Assembly (NCBI RefSeq): GCF_007990755.1
Contig: NZ_BJXA01000038.1
Span: forward strand, 1-64,000
DNA length: 64,000 nt
Direction of reading: 5' to 3'
Origin: Nocardia ninae NBRC 108245
GTDB taxonomy: Bacteria; Actinomycetota; Actinomycetes; Mycobacteriales; Mycobacteriaceae
The translations under genes were made by a program, and so were the position numbers. Positions 18,092 to 25,872 of this stretch are shown in pieces (within the stretch, counting starts at the first letter, position 1; the number at the start of each line of letters is the position of its first letter). The notes below the pieces were generated by a model. The model searched no databases and was not told where the DNA came from. It was given only the letters and a program-made list of their open reading frames with translations.

Positions 18092-18943
18092 GTGTTGTGG
18101 CTACTGGTCGTCGTGGTGATCGTGGCGGTGGGCGCCTTCGTCCTCGTGCTGGCCCGGCAGAGCAAGCAGCGCACGGCCGACGCGCTCGCTGACGCGCTGG
18201 CCGACGCCCGCCAGGTCAACGAGCGGCTCGGCGGTCAGATCTACAACCTGAGCGGTAGCACCGAGGCGGCGAAGCAGGCGTTGGTCGACGCCTCCGAACG
18301 GCATCTCGCCGCCGGGTCGCAGCTGGATCAGGCGCGCACGCCCACGCAGGCACGGTTGGCCAAGCAGACCGCGGTGGAAGGGTTGTATTACATCCGGGCC
18401 GCGCGTAGTGCGATGGGCATGGATCCCGGGCCCGATGTGCCCGCTCTCGACGGGCAGGACGCCGCGGGCAAGGTCACTGAGCAGCGGGTTATCGAGCACG
18501 AGGGGCGGGAGATCGCGGCCTCGCCGAATCCCTCGTCGGCGACACCGAACTACTACCCGGGTGGTCGGGTGGCTGGGCGGCCGGTGCCCGCGGGCTGGTA
18601 CTCCGAGCCGTGGTGGAAGCCCGCGCTGATCGGCGGGGCCTGGGGGATCGGGTCGGCGCTGCTGTTCTCTTCGCTGTTCTCCGGGATGTCCGGGGTCGGG
18701 TACGACGCGCAAGGGTTCGAGAGTGGGTACGGGGACGGGTATCAGGACGGGTTGGCAGCCGGGGACAGTGGGTTCGAGGCGGGTGGCGACAGCGGCGCGG
18801 TCGACTCCGGTGGGTACGAGTCCGGCGGTGACACAGGCGGATTCGATGGGGGTTGGGACAGCGGCGGGTTCGATAGCAGTGGCGGGTTCGATGGCAGTAG
18901 TGGATTCGACGGCGGTGGCGGGTTCGACGGCGGGAGCTTCTGA
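18092..18943 (+). CDS. Membrane protein with Gly/Asp/Ser-rich C-terminal tail
   Basis: A 283-residue protein I cannot assign to a named function. It opens with a single membrane anchor (LLVVVVIVAVGAFVLVLA), then a helical region with heptad-like Ala/Leu/Gln content (about 25-110). A second hydrophobic stretch lies near residue 185 (ALIGGAWGIGSALLFSSLFS). The last 80 residues are low-complexity: GYGDGYQDG, then repeats of FDSSGGFDGSSGFDGG. Such tails are flexible and surface-like. The start is GTG at 18092 after GGAAGAGG. Related proteins of similar layout occur in mycolata, as far as I recall. It lies downstream of the BVMO but is separated by 87 nt. Confidence 0.8.
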   Translation: MLWLLVVVVIVAVGAFVLVLARQSKQRTADALADALADARQVNERLGGQIYNLSGSTEAAKQALVDASERHLAAGSQLDQARTPTQARLAKQTAVEGLYYIRAARSAMGMDPGPDVPALDGQDAAGKVTEQRVIEHEGREIAASPNPSSATPNYYPGGRVAGRPVPAGWYSEPWWKPALIGGAWGIGSALLFSSLFSGMSGVGYDAQGFESGYGDGYQDGLAAGDSGFEAGGDSGAVDSGGYESGGDTGGFDGGWDSGGFDSSGGFDGSSGFDGGGGFDGGSF

Positions 18944-19063
18944 GACCCGTTGGCGAACTGACGGCAAATTCACTGTGCGAGCCGAGTAGTACGGTTAACC
19001 CCACCCTCGGTCGACCTGCCTCCCCGGTTGCCACCGCGCCGAGCCATGGTGAACCGTGGACGA

Positions 19064-20443
19064 ATGACCATGCAGCGCAAGCGAACCGCAGTCATCGCCG
19101 TAGCACTGGTGGCGGTCGGCACGATCACGGGCTGCGGGAACTCCGCGGACACACCGCCCGCCGCTGACTTTCCGTCCGGCTTCTGGCAGGTAAACGATTA
19201 CGGCAGCGTGCTTTCCGTGCACGCCGACACGCTCGAGTCCTACCAGCTGACCGCGCTCAGCTGCCTGAAGGACGACACCGCAGTACGTTCCGGAAGTCAG
19301 GGCCGTTACGTCACCGAAGGCAAAGACGTGCTCACCCTGCGCCCCGGCGGCAGTCCGGACCAGGCCACACTGCACATCGGCGGGTCACCCGGAGATCGCA
19401 CGCTACGCCGTCTTTCCGCCTTACCACTCTCGTGCACCAGCTCGGTCGTACCCGCCGCCTTCGACGTCTTCTGGCAGACCTTTCAGGAGCACTACCCTTT
19501 CTTCGCGGCGAAAGGCGTTGACTGGCAGCAGGTTCGGGATACCTTCCACGAACGCGCCGCCCGGGCCGAGCAGCGCGGCGATGATGATGCGCTCTTCACT
19601 GCGCTGCGGGACATGGTCGCGCCACTGCACGACGCACACGTGGTCGTGTCGGCAGGCGACGGCGGGTTCTTCGGCACAGTCAGACCAGGGACAACCATCC
19701 CGAGTCCGCAACTCGATCAACAGGTCAAGGAGCACGTTCAGCGTCGCGACCTCCAGCAGCAGCCACTCACCGAATACGCCAACGGCCGCATCGGCTACGC
19801 CGACGTGCCCGGCCAGAACTACGGCTACCTGCGGCTCTCCGCGTTCAGCGGCTACACCACCGAACGGACCTTCGCCGCCGACAGCGCAGAACTCGACCGC
19901 GCCCTGGACGCGATCTTCACCGAGGACCGGCGCATCCGGCTGCAAGGACTGATCCTGGACCTGCGGATCAACGGCGGTGGCTCGGACAGTCTCGGCCTGC
20001 AACTGGCCGCCCGGCTCACCGACCGTCCATATTTCGCCTACGCCAAGAAGACCCGCACCCTCGGACCCCACCCGCAGCACGTCGAACCCGCGCACGGCGC
20101 GTACGCGGGCCCCGTCGCGATCCTGACCGGTGGCTCCACCGTCAGCGCCGGCGAGACCTTCACCCAGGCGATGCTCGAACGCCCTTCGCGCACAACACGA
20201 ATCGGGCAACCCACGCAGGGCGTGTTCTCCGATGTCATGCAGCGCAAGCTGCCCGGCGCCGGCCACGAAGACTGGTGGTTCGGCGTCCCGAACGAGGAAT
20301 TCCTGACCTCCGACGACCGCACCTTCGACGGCACCGGCATCCCACCCGAACTGACCGAGCCGGTCTTCACCGACGAGGAGTTCACCCTGAACCGGGACTC
20401 CGCCTTCGATCGCGCGATCAGCTGGCTGACCAGCGGCTCTTGA
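19064..20443 (+). CDS. S41-family C-terminal-processing-like peptidase, lipoprotein
   Basis: An exported serine peptidase of 459 residues. The signal sequence ends in a lipobox (TITGCGNS), so the Cys is probably lipidated and the protein tethered to the membrane face. The S41 core follows: GYLRLSAFSGY, LILDLRINGGGSDS, then GPVAILTGGSTVSAGETF with the nucleophile Ser in STVSAGE. There is no clear PDZ domain, which puts it nearer the tricorn/IRBP-like S41 branch. The ATG at 19064 gives a normal signal peptide; the frame extends to 19028 without support. The substrate is unknown. Confidence 0.9.
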   Translation: MTMQRKRTAVIAVALVAVGTITGCGNSADTPPAADFPSGFWQVNDYGSVLSVHADTLESYQLTALSCLKDDTAVRSGSQGRYVTEGKDVLTLRPGGSPDQATLHIGGSPGDRTLRRLSALPLSCTSSVVPAAFDVFWQTFQEHYPFFAAKGVDWQQVRDTFHERAARAEQRGDDDALFTALRDMVAPLHDAHVVVSAGDGGFFGTVRPGTTIPSPQLDQQVKEHVQRRDLQQQPLTEYANGRIGYADVPGQNYGYLRLSAFSGYTTERTFAADSAELDRALDAIFTEDRRIRLQGLILDLRINGGGSDSLGLQLAARLTDRPYFAYAKKTRTLGPHPQHVEPAHGAYAGPVAILTGGSTVSAGETFTQAMLERPSRTTRIGQPTQGVFSDVMQRKLPGAGHEDWWFGVPNEEFLTSDDRTFDGTGIPPELTEPVFTDEEFTLNRDSAFDRAISWLTSGS

Positions 20444-20529
20444 CGGTTCGAGCAAACTGTCTGAGACTGTCAGCATCGGGAATCCGAATCGGCTGGCGGC
20501 AACTGGTCGAGCGAGCATCGGGAGAGCTC

Positions 20530-21435
20530 ATGACGCTGACCACCGCCGACATCCCAGTCGAGGACTTCCGGACGCGATCCCTGCGCTGGGCCAAGGAATG
20601 CTACGAGTGGTCCCGAGTCCCGTTCCTGCCCTCGGGCGAGCGAGTCGGCCGAGTCTACGACGTAGTCGGCCCGCGAAACCTGTTCGGCGAGGACTCCCTA
20701 TTCATCAATCTCGGCTACTGGCGCGACAACCCGGCCACCCTCGACGAGGCGAGCCGGGACCTGGCGCGCCTGGTCGCCCGCGAGGCCGAACTCGGTCCGG
20801 GCGACATCCAACTCGACGTCGGCTTCGGCTACGGCGACCAGGACTTCCTCTGGGCCCAGGAATTCGAGCCCGAGCAGATCATCGGCGTCAACATCGCCGT
20901 CGAACAAATCGAGATCGCCACCCGCCGCGCCGCCGAACTCGGCCTGGCCCACCGCATCCGCTACCAGTACGGCTCAGCAGTCGACCTCCCCTGCGCAGAC
21001 GAGTCCTGCACCAAGGTGACCGCCCTCGAGTCAGCCTTCCACTTCCCCTCATACCCAAAGTTTTTCGCCGAGGCCCACCGCGTCCTCCGCCCCGGCGGCA
21101 AACTCGTCACCGCCGACATAGTCCCCCGCACAACCCCCACCACCCGCACCCTCCTCCGCCTGACCGACCGCCCCAGCCCCCTACCCAAAACCAACGTCTT
21201 CGACATCCACCACTACCGCCGAGCCCTGACCGCCGCAGGCTTCAGCAACATCCGCGCCTACTCCATCCGCCGCCACGTCTACACCCCCCTCGCCGCCTAC
21301 CTCACCAAACGCCTCCGCGACCCCGACATGCGCCGCGTAAACCCAGCCCTCCGCCTAGCCTTCAGCCACCCCGCCCTCGCCCTCTGGGGCCCCTGGGCCG
21401 ACTACATCATCGCTGTAGGCACCAAGGCCCCTTGA
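20530..21435 (+). CDS. SAM-dependent methyltransferase, EryG / sterol-methyltransferase-like
   Basis: A class I methyltransferase of 301 residues. SAM-binding motif I reads LDVGFGYGDQ, with an acidic motif II at GVNIAVEQI and a typical post-motif HRVLRPGGKLV. Layout and the opening tyrosine-rich segment resemble small-molecule O-methyltransferases such as EryG or phosphoethanolamine/sterol C-methyltransferases. The ATG at 20530 follows GGGAG. The 3' third uses an extreme excess of C on the coding strand, with almost every codon ending in C. It stands just upstream of the tRNA-Arg. Substrate unknown. Confidence 0.88.
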   Translation: MTLTTADIPVEDFRTRSLRWAKECYEWSRVPFLPSGERVGRVYDVVGPRNLFGEDSLFINLGYWRDNPATLDEASRDLARLVAREAELGPGDIQLDVGFGYGDQDFLWAQEFEPEQIIGVNIAVEQIEIATRRAAELGLAHRIRYQYGSAVDLPCADESCTKVTALESAFHFPSYPKFFAEAHRVLRPGGKLVTADIVPRTTPTTRTLLRLTDRPSPLPKTNVFDIHHYRRALTAAGFSNIRAYSIRRHVYTPLAAYLTKRLRDPDMRRVNPALRLAFSHPALALWGPWADYIIAVGTKAP

Positions 21436-21500
21436 ATCCGTTTCGGTCCAAACGCCCCCGAGCCGGTAGACTCCCCGACGTCCCGGTGGCAACCGGGCAA

Positions 21501-21573
21501 GCCCTCGTAGCTCAGGGGATAGAGCACCGCTCTCCTAAAGCGGGTGTCGCAGGTTCGAATCCTGCCGAGGGCA
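21501..21573 (+). tRNA. tRNA-Arg (anticodon CCT)
   Basis: A complete 73-nt cloverleaf: acceptor arms GCCCTCG and CGAGGGC, D arm with AGGGGATAG, anticodon stem CCGCT/AGCGG around CTCCTAA (anticodon CCT, reading AGG), T arm GTTCGAATC. CCA is not encoded. The 3' end serves as one end of a genomic island. Confidence 0.97.
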
Positions 21574-21575
21574 CA
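21557..21575 (+). other. Left attachment-like repeat within the tRNA 3' end
   Basis: GAATCCTGCCGAGGGCACA at the tRNA 3' end recurs at 25765-25783 with two mismatches. This is the classic signature of site-specific integration at a tRNA gene; no integrase is present in the window. Confidence 0.7.
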
Positions 21576-21591
21576 CACTGAAGACTCGAAC

Positions 21592-21626
21592 GGGACCGGC
21601 GCGTCGCGATTGACGCGCTGGTTCCG
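21592..21626 (+). terminator. Hairpin downstream of tRNA-Arg
   Basis: Arms GGACCGGCGCGTC and GACGCGCTGGTTCC pair with G-U wobbles around a 6-nt loop. It probably ends the tRNA transcript and marks the left edge of the island. Confidence 0.55.
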
Positions 21627-21683
21627 TCCGCCCAGATGGGTGGCTGCCGCGCGTTGACCGGGCGGAATCGGGGAAGGGGATGC

Positions 21684-21827
21684 TCAGGCGACGTCGGTGT
21701 TGACCACAGTCAGAGGCGTCGGCCCGGCGCTGATCGTGAGGGCGGTGAGCGCTTCGGCGAGCACCAATTCGACCTCGGTCGCGAAGTCGGTCACGGTCTT
21801 GTCGATTTTGGTCGCCTCGCACCCCAC
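21684..21827 (-). CDS. Small protein of 47 residues overlapping the methylase 3' end
   Basis: An unlisted short frame with strong coding signature: almost every third codon position is G or C. The sequence contains EATKIDKTVTDFATEVELVL then AEALTALTISAG and ends VVNTDVA. It begins at GTG 21827, overlapping the methylase end by 37 nt in another frame. It may be a separate small protein or the original C-terminal tail of the methylase, displaced by a frameshift. The pattern suggests one amphipathic helix. I recognise no family. Confidence 0.5.
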   Translation of the reverse strand: MGCEATKIDKTVTDFATEVELVLAEALTALTISAGPTPLTVVNTDVA

Positions 21828-24037
21828 GCTGGTGGCTTCTCGAAGAGAGCGATCACAAAGCTGGTTCGTTCCACTTCCGCCGTCTGCATCCGTTCGTGCA
21901 GCGCAGCGATGCCCGCGTCGGCGGCAGCCACCTCGGCACCGATGCGTTTCTGCACGTCCAGCGCAGGCAAGGGGACGAGCAGCTTGCCGAGGTTGGCAGA
22001 GCTGATGGACGGGATCGTCGTGCCAGCTGCCTTGTTCTCGATCCAGGTCACCGTCGACGGCAGCGACAGGAACGCGATGAGGTACCGCGGGTCGACCACG
22101 GCGAGGTCCCTTGCGCGCAACCGGAGCAAGCCCGTACCGAAGAGCAGCCCCTCCGCACTCTGGTCAGCAATGGCACAGGGACCCAGCGTTCCCGTTCTGG
22201 CACACAGGATGTCGCCATCTGCTAGCTCGAACTTTGCAAGCCGACGGGCGTCCTCTGGGCGCACTCGCTTCGCATGTTCATCCCTGATGCCGCGATGTCG
22301 TAGCTGTGAGGGCGCGATCATCGCGACTCCGTCGTCCACGAACTCCAGGTCCTTGATGAGGGCGTTCGAGGGCCCCGCTTGGATCTCGCACAAGACACTG
22401 AGCGGTTGGGCGTTTTCATCGGCGTTTGTGCCAGGAATCGGCCGGTAGTCGGCAGGGCTGAGCGAGAATTCACGACGCTCGATTTCGGTGACGTCGGCAG
22501 CAACAGCGATACCACCGCGACCAAGATCCTTCGGACGGAATTTCCCAGCGCCCGAACGCCATTCGCGATAGCAATCAACCATTGATCGCATGTCCTGTTC
22601 GGTCAGATGTCGACGGCCGGCCTTCTTCTCGCCCGCCGCGCGCGCGTCGATCAGGAGAACGGAATCTCGGGCCTTCGTCTCGCCTGCGGCGTCCGCGTCG
22701 GTCAGAACAACAGAATCTGGGGTCTTCGCTGGCTTAATGAGGAACCAAACACTCACCGGCACAGGGGTCGTCGCGAAGAGTCCGGGCGGTAGAGCAACGA
22801 CACATTCTACGACGCCCTTCTTGACCATGGCCTGGCGAATTGCTATCTCGGTCTTGTTGTCCGATACAGCTGCTTGGTTCGGCATGACCACGCATGCGCG
22901 TCCCCCGCGCTTGAGCGACGCATACACCTGCTGGAGCCAGGCGAAGTTGCCGTTCTTCGCCGGGGGTGCCGCGAACGGCCAACCTTCTTCTGGCACAGGC
23001 CATTCGGCAGAGTTCTTCTGGTTGAAGGGCGGATTGGTCAGGACAAAATCGAATGTCGGTGACGGACTCGCAGCCTCACCTGATGTCAGGGCATCGCCAG
23101 ATAGAAGGTCCGTGACCCCCGCACCGTGGATGGCGATGTTCATCGCCGCTAGCCGCAGCTGCTCGGGGTGGCGCCCGAATCCTGATGTTTCGACACCGGC
23201 CACCGCAGACGCGGCCGCAGAGATGAATTCACCGAAACGTAGGTATGGGTCATGGCACCGGACCGGGCCGGTGACCTCACCGAGCAGGATCTCGGTCGCC
23301 AGCCGAACAATGCTGGATGGTGTAAAGAATTCGCTGCTGTCGCGTTGACCCCAGTCCGCGAAACGATCGAGGATCTCTTGGAACGAGTCGCGGCCAAGAT
23401 CATGACATGTCCGATGGACCTGGGCGATGTCCTCGACCGAGGAGGGCTGCAGTCGAGCGAAAACCGTTCGGATGCCCGGCAGCACGCCGTGCTCACGCAG
23501 GACGGTATCAACGATTACCCCGAGCGCGTCGAGCAGTTGCGCCGGGCTGCGTAGATCCTTGCCAGCCTCGTTGACGAGGTCGGTGATGCGCGCCCACTGC
23601 TTGGGAGCGACGACACGGACGAAGACCAGGCAGAGCAGCAGCTGCAAGTAGTCAATCTGCGGTCCGCTGCCACATACCCGTTTGGCCAATGGCCCGTACA
23701 GCTCGGCTAGAGCATCGGCCCGATCCGAACCCTGCCGAGCAGAACCATCGCCGCCGCCCGACCGGTCATAGCTGCCAGCGTCTCGCTGACGGGAGTTCCG
23801 GACGACCCGCTCGGCATAGGTGCAGCCTTTTCTCTCGGTCGCCAACAGCTGGCCGTCGGGGATCGGGCGGTCCTTCATCCACTCGATCATTTCGGCGAGG
23901 GCGAAGAGGTCGCCCTCCTCTGACGATCGTGGACGAGGGAAGCTGGCGTGCCGGCGCTTCCATGTCGACAACAGCGACTTGTCGATCCCAGCCAGTGCGG
24001 CGATCTCCCGCCGCGACACCAAGCGGTTCGTTCTCAT
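21791..24037 (-). CDS. N-6 DNA adenine methylase fused to type I specificity-like domain
   Basis: A 748-residue DNA modification enzyme. The N terminus has a MerR-like HTH (SRREIAALAGIDKSLLSTW). An HsdM-like core follows with SSEFFTPSSIVRLATEIL and the catalytic motif TNPPF near residue 330. Motif I reads DPYLRFGEF rather than the canonical DPxCGSGxF, so SAM binding may be altered. The C-terminal 200 residues resemble a half target-recognition domain (LADGDILCARTGTLGP, LGKLLVPLPALDVQKRI). A near-duplicate 16- to 17-residue segment lies in the middle. No restriction subunit adjoins it, so it looks like an orphan methylase. The start overlaps the upstream small membrane gene by ATGA, implying coupling. 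Confidence 0.88.
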   Translation of the reverse strand: MRTNRLVSRREIAALAGIDKSLLSTWKRRHASFPRPRSSEEGDLFALAEMIEWMKDRPIPDGQLLATERKGCTYAERVVRNSRQRDAGSYDRSGGGDGSARQGSDRADALAELYGPLAKRVCGSGPQIDYLQLLLCLVFVRVVAPKQWARITDLVNEAGKDLRSPAQLLDALGVIVDTVLREHGVLPGIRTVFARLQPSSVEDIAQVHRTCHDLGRDSFQEILDRFADWGQRDSSEFFTPSSIVRLATEILLGEVTGPVRCHDPYLRFGEFISAAASAVAGVETSGFGRHPEQLRLAAMNIAIHGAGVTDLLSGDALTSGEAASPSPTFDFVLTNPPFNQKNSAEWPVPEEGWPFAAPPAKNGNFAWLQQVYASLKRGGRACVVMPNQAAVSDNKTEIAIRQAMVKKGVVECVVALPPGLFATTPVPVSVWFLIKPAKTPDSVVLTDADAAGETKARDSVLLIDARAAGEKKAGRRHLTEQDMRSMVDCYREWRSGAGKFRPKDLGRGGIAVAADVTEIERREFSLSPADYRPIPGTNADENAQPLSVLCEIQAGPSNALIKDLEFVDDGVAMIAPSQLRHRGIRDEHAKRVRPEDARRLAKFELADGDILCARTGTLGPCAIADQSAEGLLFGTGLLRLRARDLAVVDPRYLIAFLSLPSTVTWIENKAAGTTIPSISSANLGKLLVPLPALDVQKRIGAEVAAADAGIAALHERMQTAEVERTSFVIALFEKPPAWGARRPKSTRP

Positions 24038-24231
24038 GGCCGGACTTCGAACACGAAACGGATCATTTTCAGGGCTACGAGGGTCGCTGTGGCGCACCCC
24101 GCCGCACCGAAAGCGGCTGCGGCTGCTAGCGAGCCACCATCGACGACTGTGAGGATTCCCGCGACGATGCCAGCGATCACACCGAACAGGGTGGCCACCA
24201 GCATCAGCAGGACTCGGACAGACCGGGACAT
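24034..24231 (-). CDS. Small two-TM membrane protein coupled to the methylase
   Basis: A 65-residue protein with two hydrophobic helices: LMLVATLFGVIAGIVAGILT, then a short polar turn DGGS, then AAAAAFGAAGCATATLVAL. It starts at ATG 24231 behind GGAGGAG and its stop overlaps the methylase start (ATGA). The N terminus is short and basic, so both ends are probably cytoplasmic. No known family comes to mind. The tight coupling with a DNA methylase is the only clue to its role; it might help tether or regulate the enzyme, which is speculation. Confidence 0.72.
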   Translation of the reverse strand: MSRSVRVLLMLVATLFGVIAGIVAGILTVVDGGSLAAAAAFGAAGCATATLVALKMIRFVFEVRP

Positions 24232-24596
24232 CGAACTCCTCCGTATCACCTGGGCGAGAGATGGTCTCGCTTGTGCTGGCACCACGCTATGCAGTCCGAC
24301 CCTCACCGCAAAGTGCGCATTGCCATGCGCAGACAATCAGTTTCAGATCCACACGGAACCTCAGGCTTCACCACACGGACGAATATCCCAGCCTGCCTGG
24401 CTGTTTGTCTCATATAGTTGACTCTAAGTCGCCACAATCACCCCTGCAAACTGTCAACACCTCCTGTCGCGGATGCGGGGTGCTATCCGCAGGTGACATC
24501 TGCACATGCACGACCGGCGGGTGGCACCGGCGACGGCGGTGTTGACGGTGCCCGCTCACCAAATCGTGGGACACTACTGATGCCACAACCGAAGTG
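24232..24596. other. Gap between the toxin remnant and the methylase operon
   Basis: About 365 bases, lower in GC than the flanks, with no protein-like frame. A TTGACA lies on the minus strand near 24450, but no matching -10 at normal spacing is visible. I find no continuation of the AbiEii gene here. Confidence 0.5.
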
Positions 24597-24944
24597 CTAC
24601 CGCCGCAGTATTCCGGCGGTATACGTTGTAGCCGGTGGGTGAGTCGGCCTATGACTCCACGGTCGCCCGCATCGAAGCCCACTGCCTCGCTGCTGAAACA
24701 ATGCAGTGTCGAGTTCGGCTGCCAGTACCTTTCGGTTGTCCAGCGCAACCAGATCAATGTCTTCACTGAGCCTGCCGTTCACGAGATGTGTACGAGCAAG
24801 AGCAGTTCCGCCGATGAAATACAGTCGGTCGCCGAACTCGCGGCTGATTGCCGCCAGCAAATGGGAGATCAGATGGTCCCGCTCGATCTGCTCTGGGGGC
24901 ACGCCGAATTGAATTGCGACACCGTCATGTTCATCGATGCTCAT
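24597..24944 (-). pseudogene. Truncated AbiEii-family nucleotidyltransferase toxin
   Basis: The first 80 residues match the AbiEii toxin of type IV toxin-antitoxin / abortive infection systems: RLYFIGGTALARTHL and GRLSEDIDLVAL, the nucleotidyltransferase core. Family members are usually well over 200 residues; this frame loses similarity after LDTALFQQ and stops at residue 115. An 8-bp inverted repeat (24598-24621) lies across the stop. The start ATG at 24944 overlaps the antitoxin end by 14 nt, the normal arrangement. The toxin is therefore probably inactive, with the antitoxin retained. Confidence 0.72.
24598..24621. repeat. Inverted repeat at the toxin truncation point
   Basis: TACCGCCG and CGGCGGTA are perfect arms around 8 nt. 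The stop codon of the truncated toxin is part of one arm. It could be a terminator or a scar left by the event that removed the toxin 3' end. Confidence 0.6.
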
Positions 24945-25599
24945 GTCCCACCCAACTTTCCGCACGCCGAAGGACCGCACCCCGTCGCTGGTCTCTTGCG
25001 AGCTGTGCAAGTCTCCCCAAATCGCTACGACGGTAGAGCGTCTCGATTGCCGGACGGACCTCCATCTCGGCATTGCCCAGTTCCGGACGCCGGGCAAGAT
25101 CGAGCACGGTCTGCTCCGGCGTCGTGACCAGCACTTGGCCTAGCGGCGTCTCGATACGCTCCGCGTCCAGTGCTTCGGTATCGCGGCGGACGAACCGGAC
25201 ATGTGCCGAGCGGTCGGTCAGCGCGATCGACCGGTGCTGACTCGGAACCGCGACAACCGCGGTCGCCAGCGCACGAGGTACCGCTCCCAGCACGCGGGCT
25301 GCGCTGATTCCCATGACAATGGTGTGATCCGGCCCGTAAATCGATGAGGCAATACCTGCGGCGGCTGGCTCGAGTTCGGGCAGCCAGGTCCGACCGACAT
25401 AGTCCGGCGGGACGATGATGTAGTAGCCATGAGCAACGCGGTGCAGCACGCCTCGATCGACGAGCCGCGCGACCTCGGGCCGCGGTTGGGCGTAGATGCC
25501 AGCCAAGTCCTGCGGCCGCAGGGTTCGAAGCGGTGTTCGCCAGAGCTCGCTGGGCAGGACGATGCCGCGATGTTCCGCCACCTCCCGAAGAGTATGCAA
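24931..25599 (-). CDS. AbiEi-family antitoxin / transcriptional regulator
   Basis: A 222-residue antitoxin of the type IV AbiE system, which represses its own operon and counteracts the nucleotidyltransferase. The N terminus carries the winged helix (LAGIYAQPRPEVARLVDRGVL), and the middle the conserved IVMGISAARVLGAVPRA block; the DNA-repair-like ETPLGQVLVTTPEQTVLDLA segment follows. The start is uncertain: TTG at 25599, or a GTG seven codons in. An inverted repeat lies just upstream. The partner toxin is truncated, so the gene may persist as an orphan regulator or cross-protecting antitoxin. Confidence 0.85.
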   Translation of the reverse strand: MHTLREVAEHRGIVLPSELWRTPLRTLRPQDLAGIYAQPRPEVARLVDRGVLHRVAHGYYIIVPPDYVGRTWLPELEPAAAGIASSIYGPDHTIVMGISAARVLGAVPRALATAVVAVPSQHRSIALTDRSAHVRFVRRDTEALDAERIETPLGQVLVTTPEQTVLDLARRPELGNAEMEVRPAIETLYRRSDLGRLAQLARDQRRGAVLRRAESWVGHEHR

Positions 25600-25600
25600 A

Positions 25601-25621
25601 TAGTTGGCTTTAACCCAACTA
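25601..25621. promoter_or_regulatory. Probable AbiEi operator
   Basis: TAGTTGG and CCAACTA arms separated by 7 nt lie directly upstream of the antitoxin start in AT-rich DNA. AbiEi proteins autoregulate through inverted repeats at this position, so an operator is likely. Confidence 0.6.
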
Positions 25622-25764
25622 AATGCATAGTACCGGGTCGGGTTCGCTCATCGGCATCACTGCTGCTCACCTAGACTTTTGCGCTGCTGCCCGCTGGGCG
25701 AAAACAGCTTCGAGAGCAGTTGACCGGCGAGAAGACACCTCTCGGTACGGTTTCGATCTATTGG

Positions 25765-25783
25765 GAGTCCCGCCGAGGGCACA
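25765..25783 (+). other. Right attachment-like repeat
   Basis: GAGTCCCGCCGAGGGCACA matches 17 of 19 bases of the tRNA-Arg 3' end at 21557-21575, same orientation. It marks the far end of a 4.2-kb island. Confidence 0.7.
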
Positions 25784-25872
25784 TCGAAACAGCTCGCCTG
25801 AGATAGGCATTGGGCATCCCCTTCACCGATCACGGGCAGCGCTGGCGTGCTGCCCGTATCGGTCTGCGGCCA

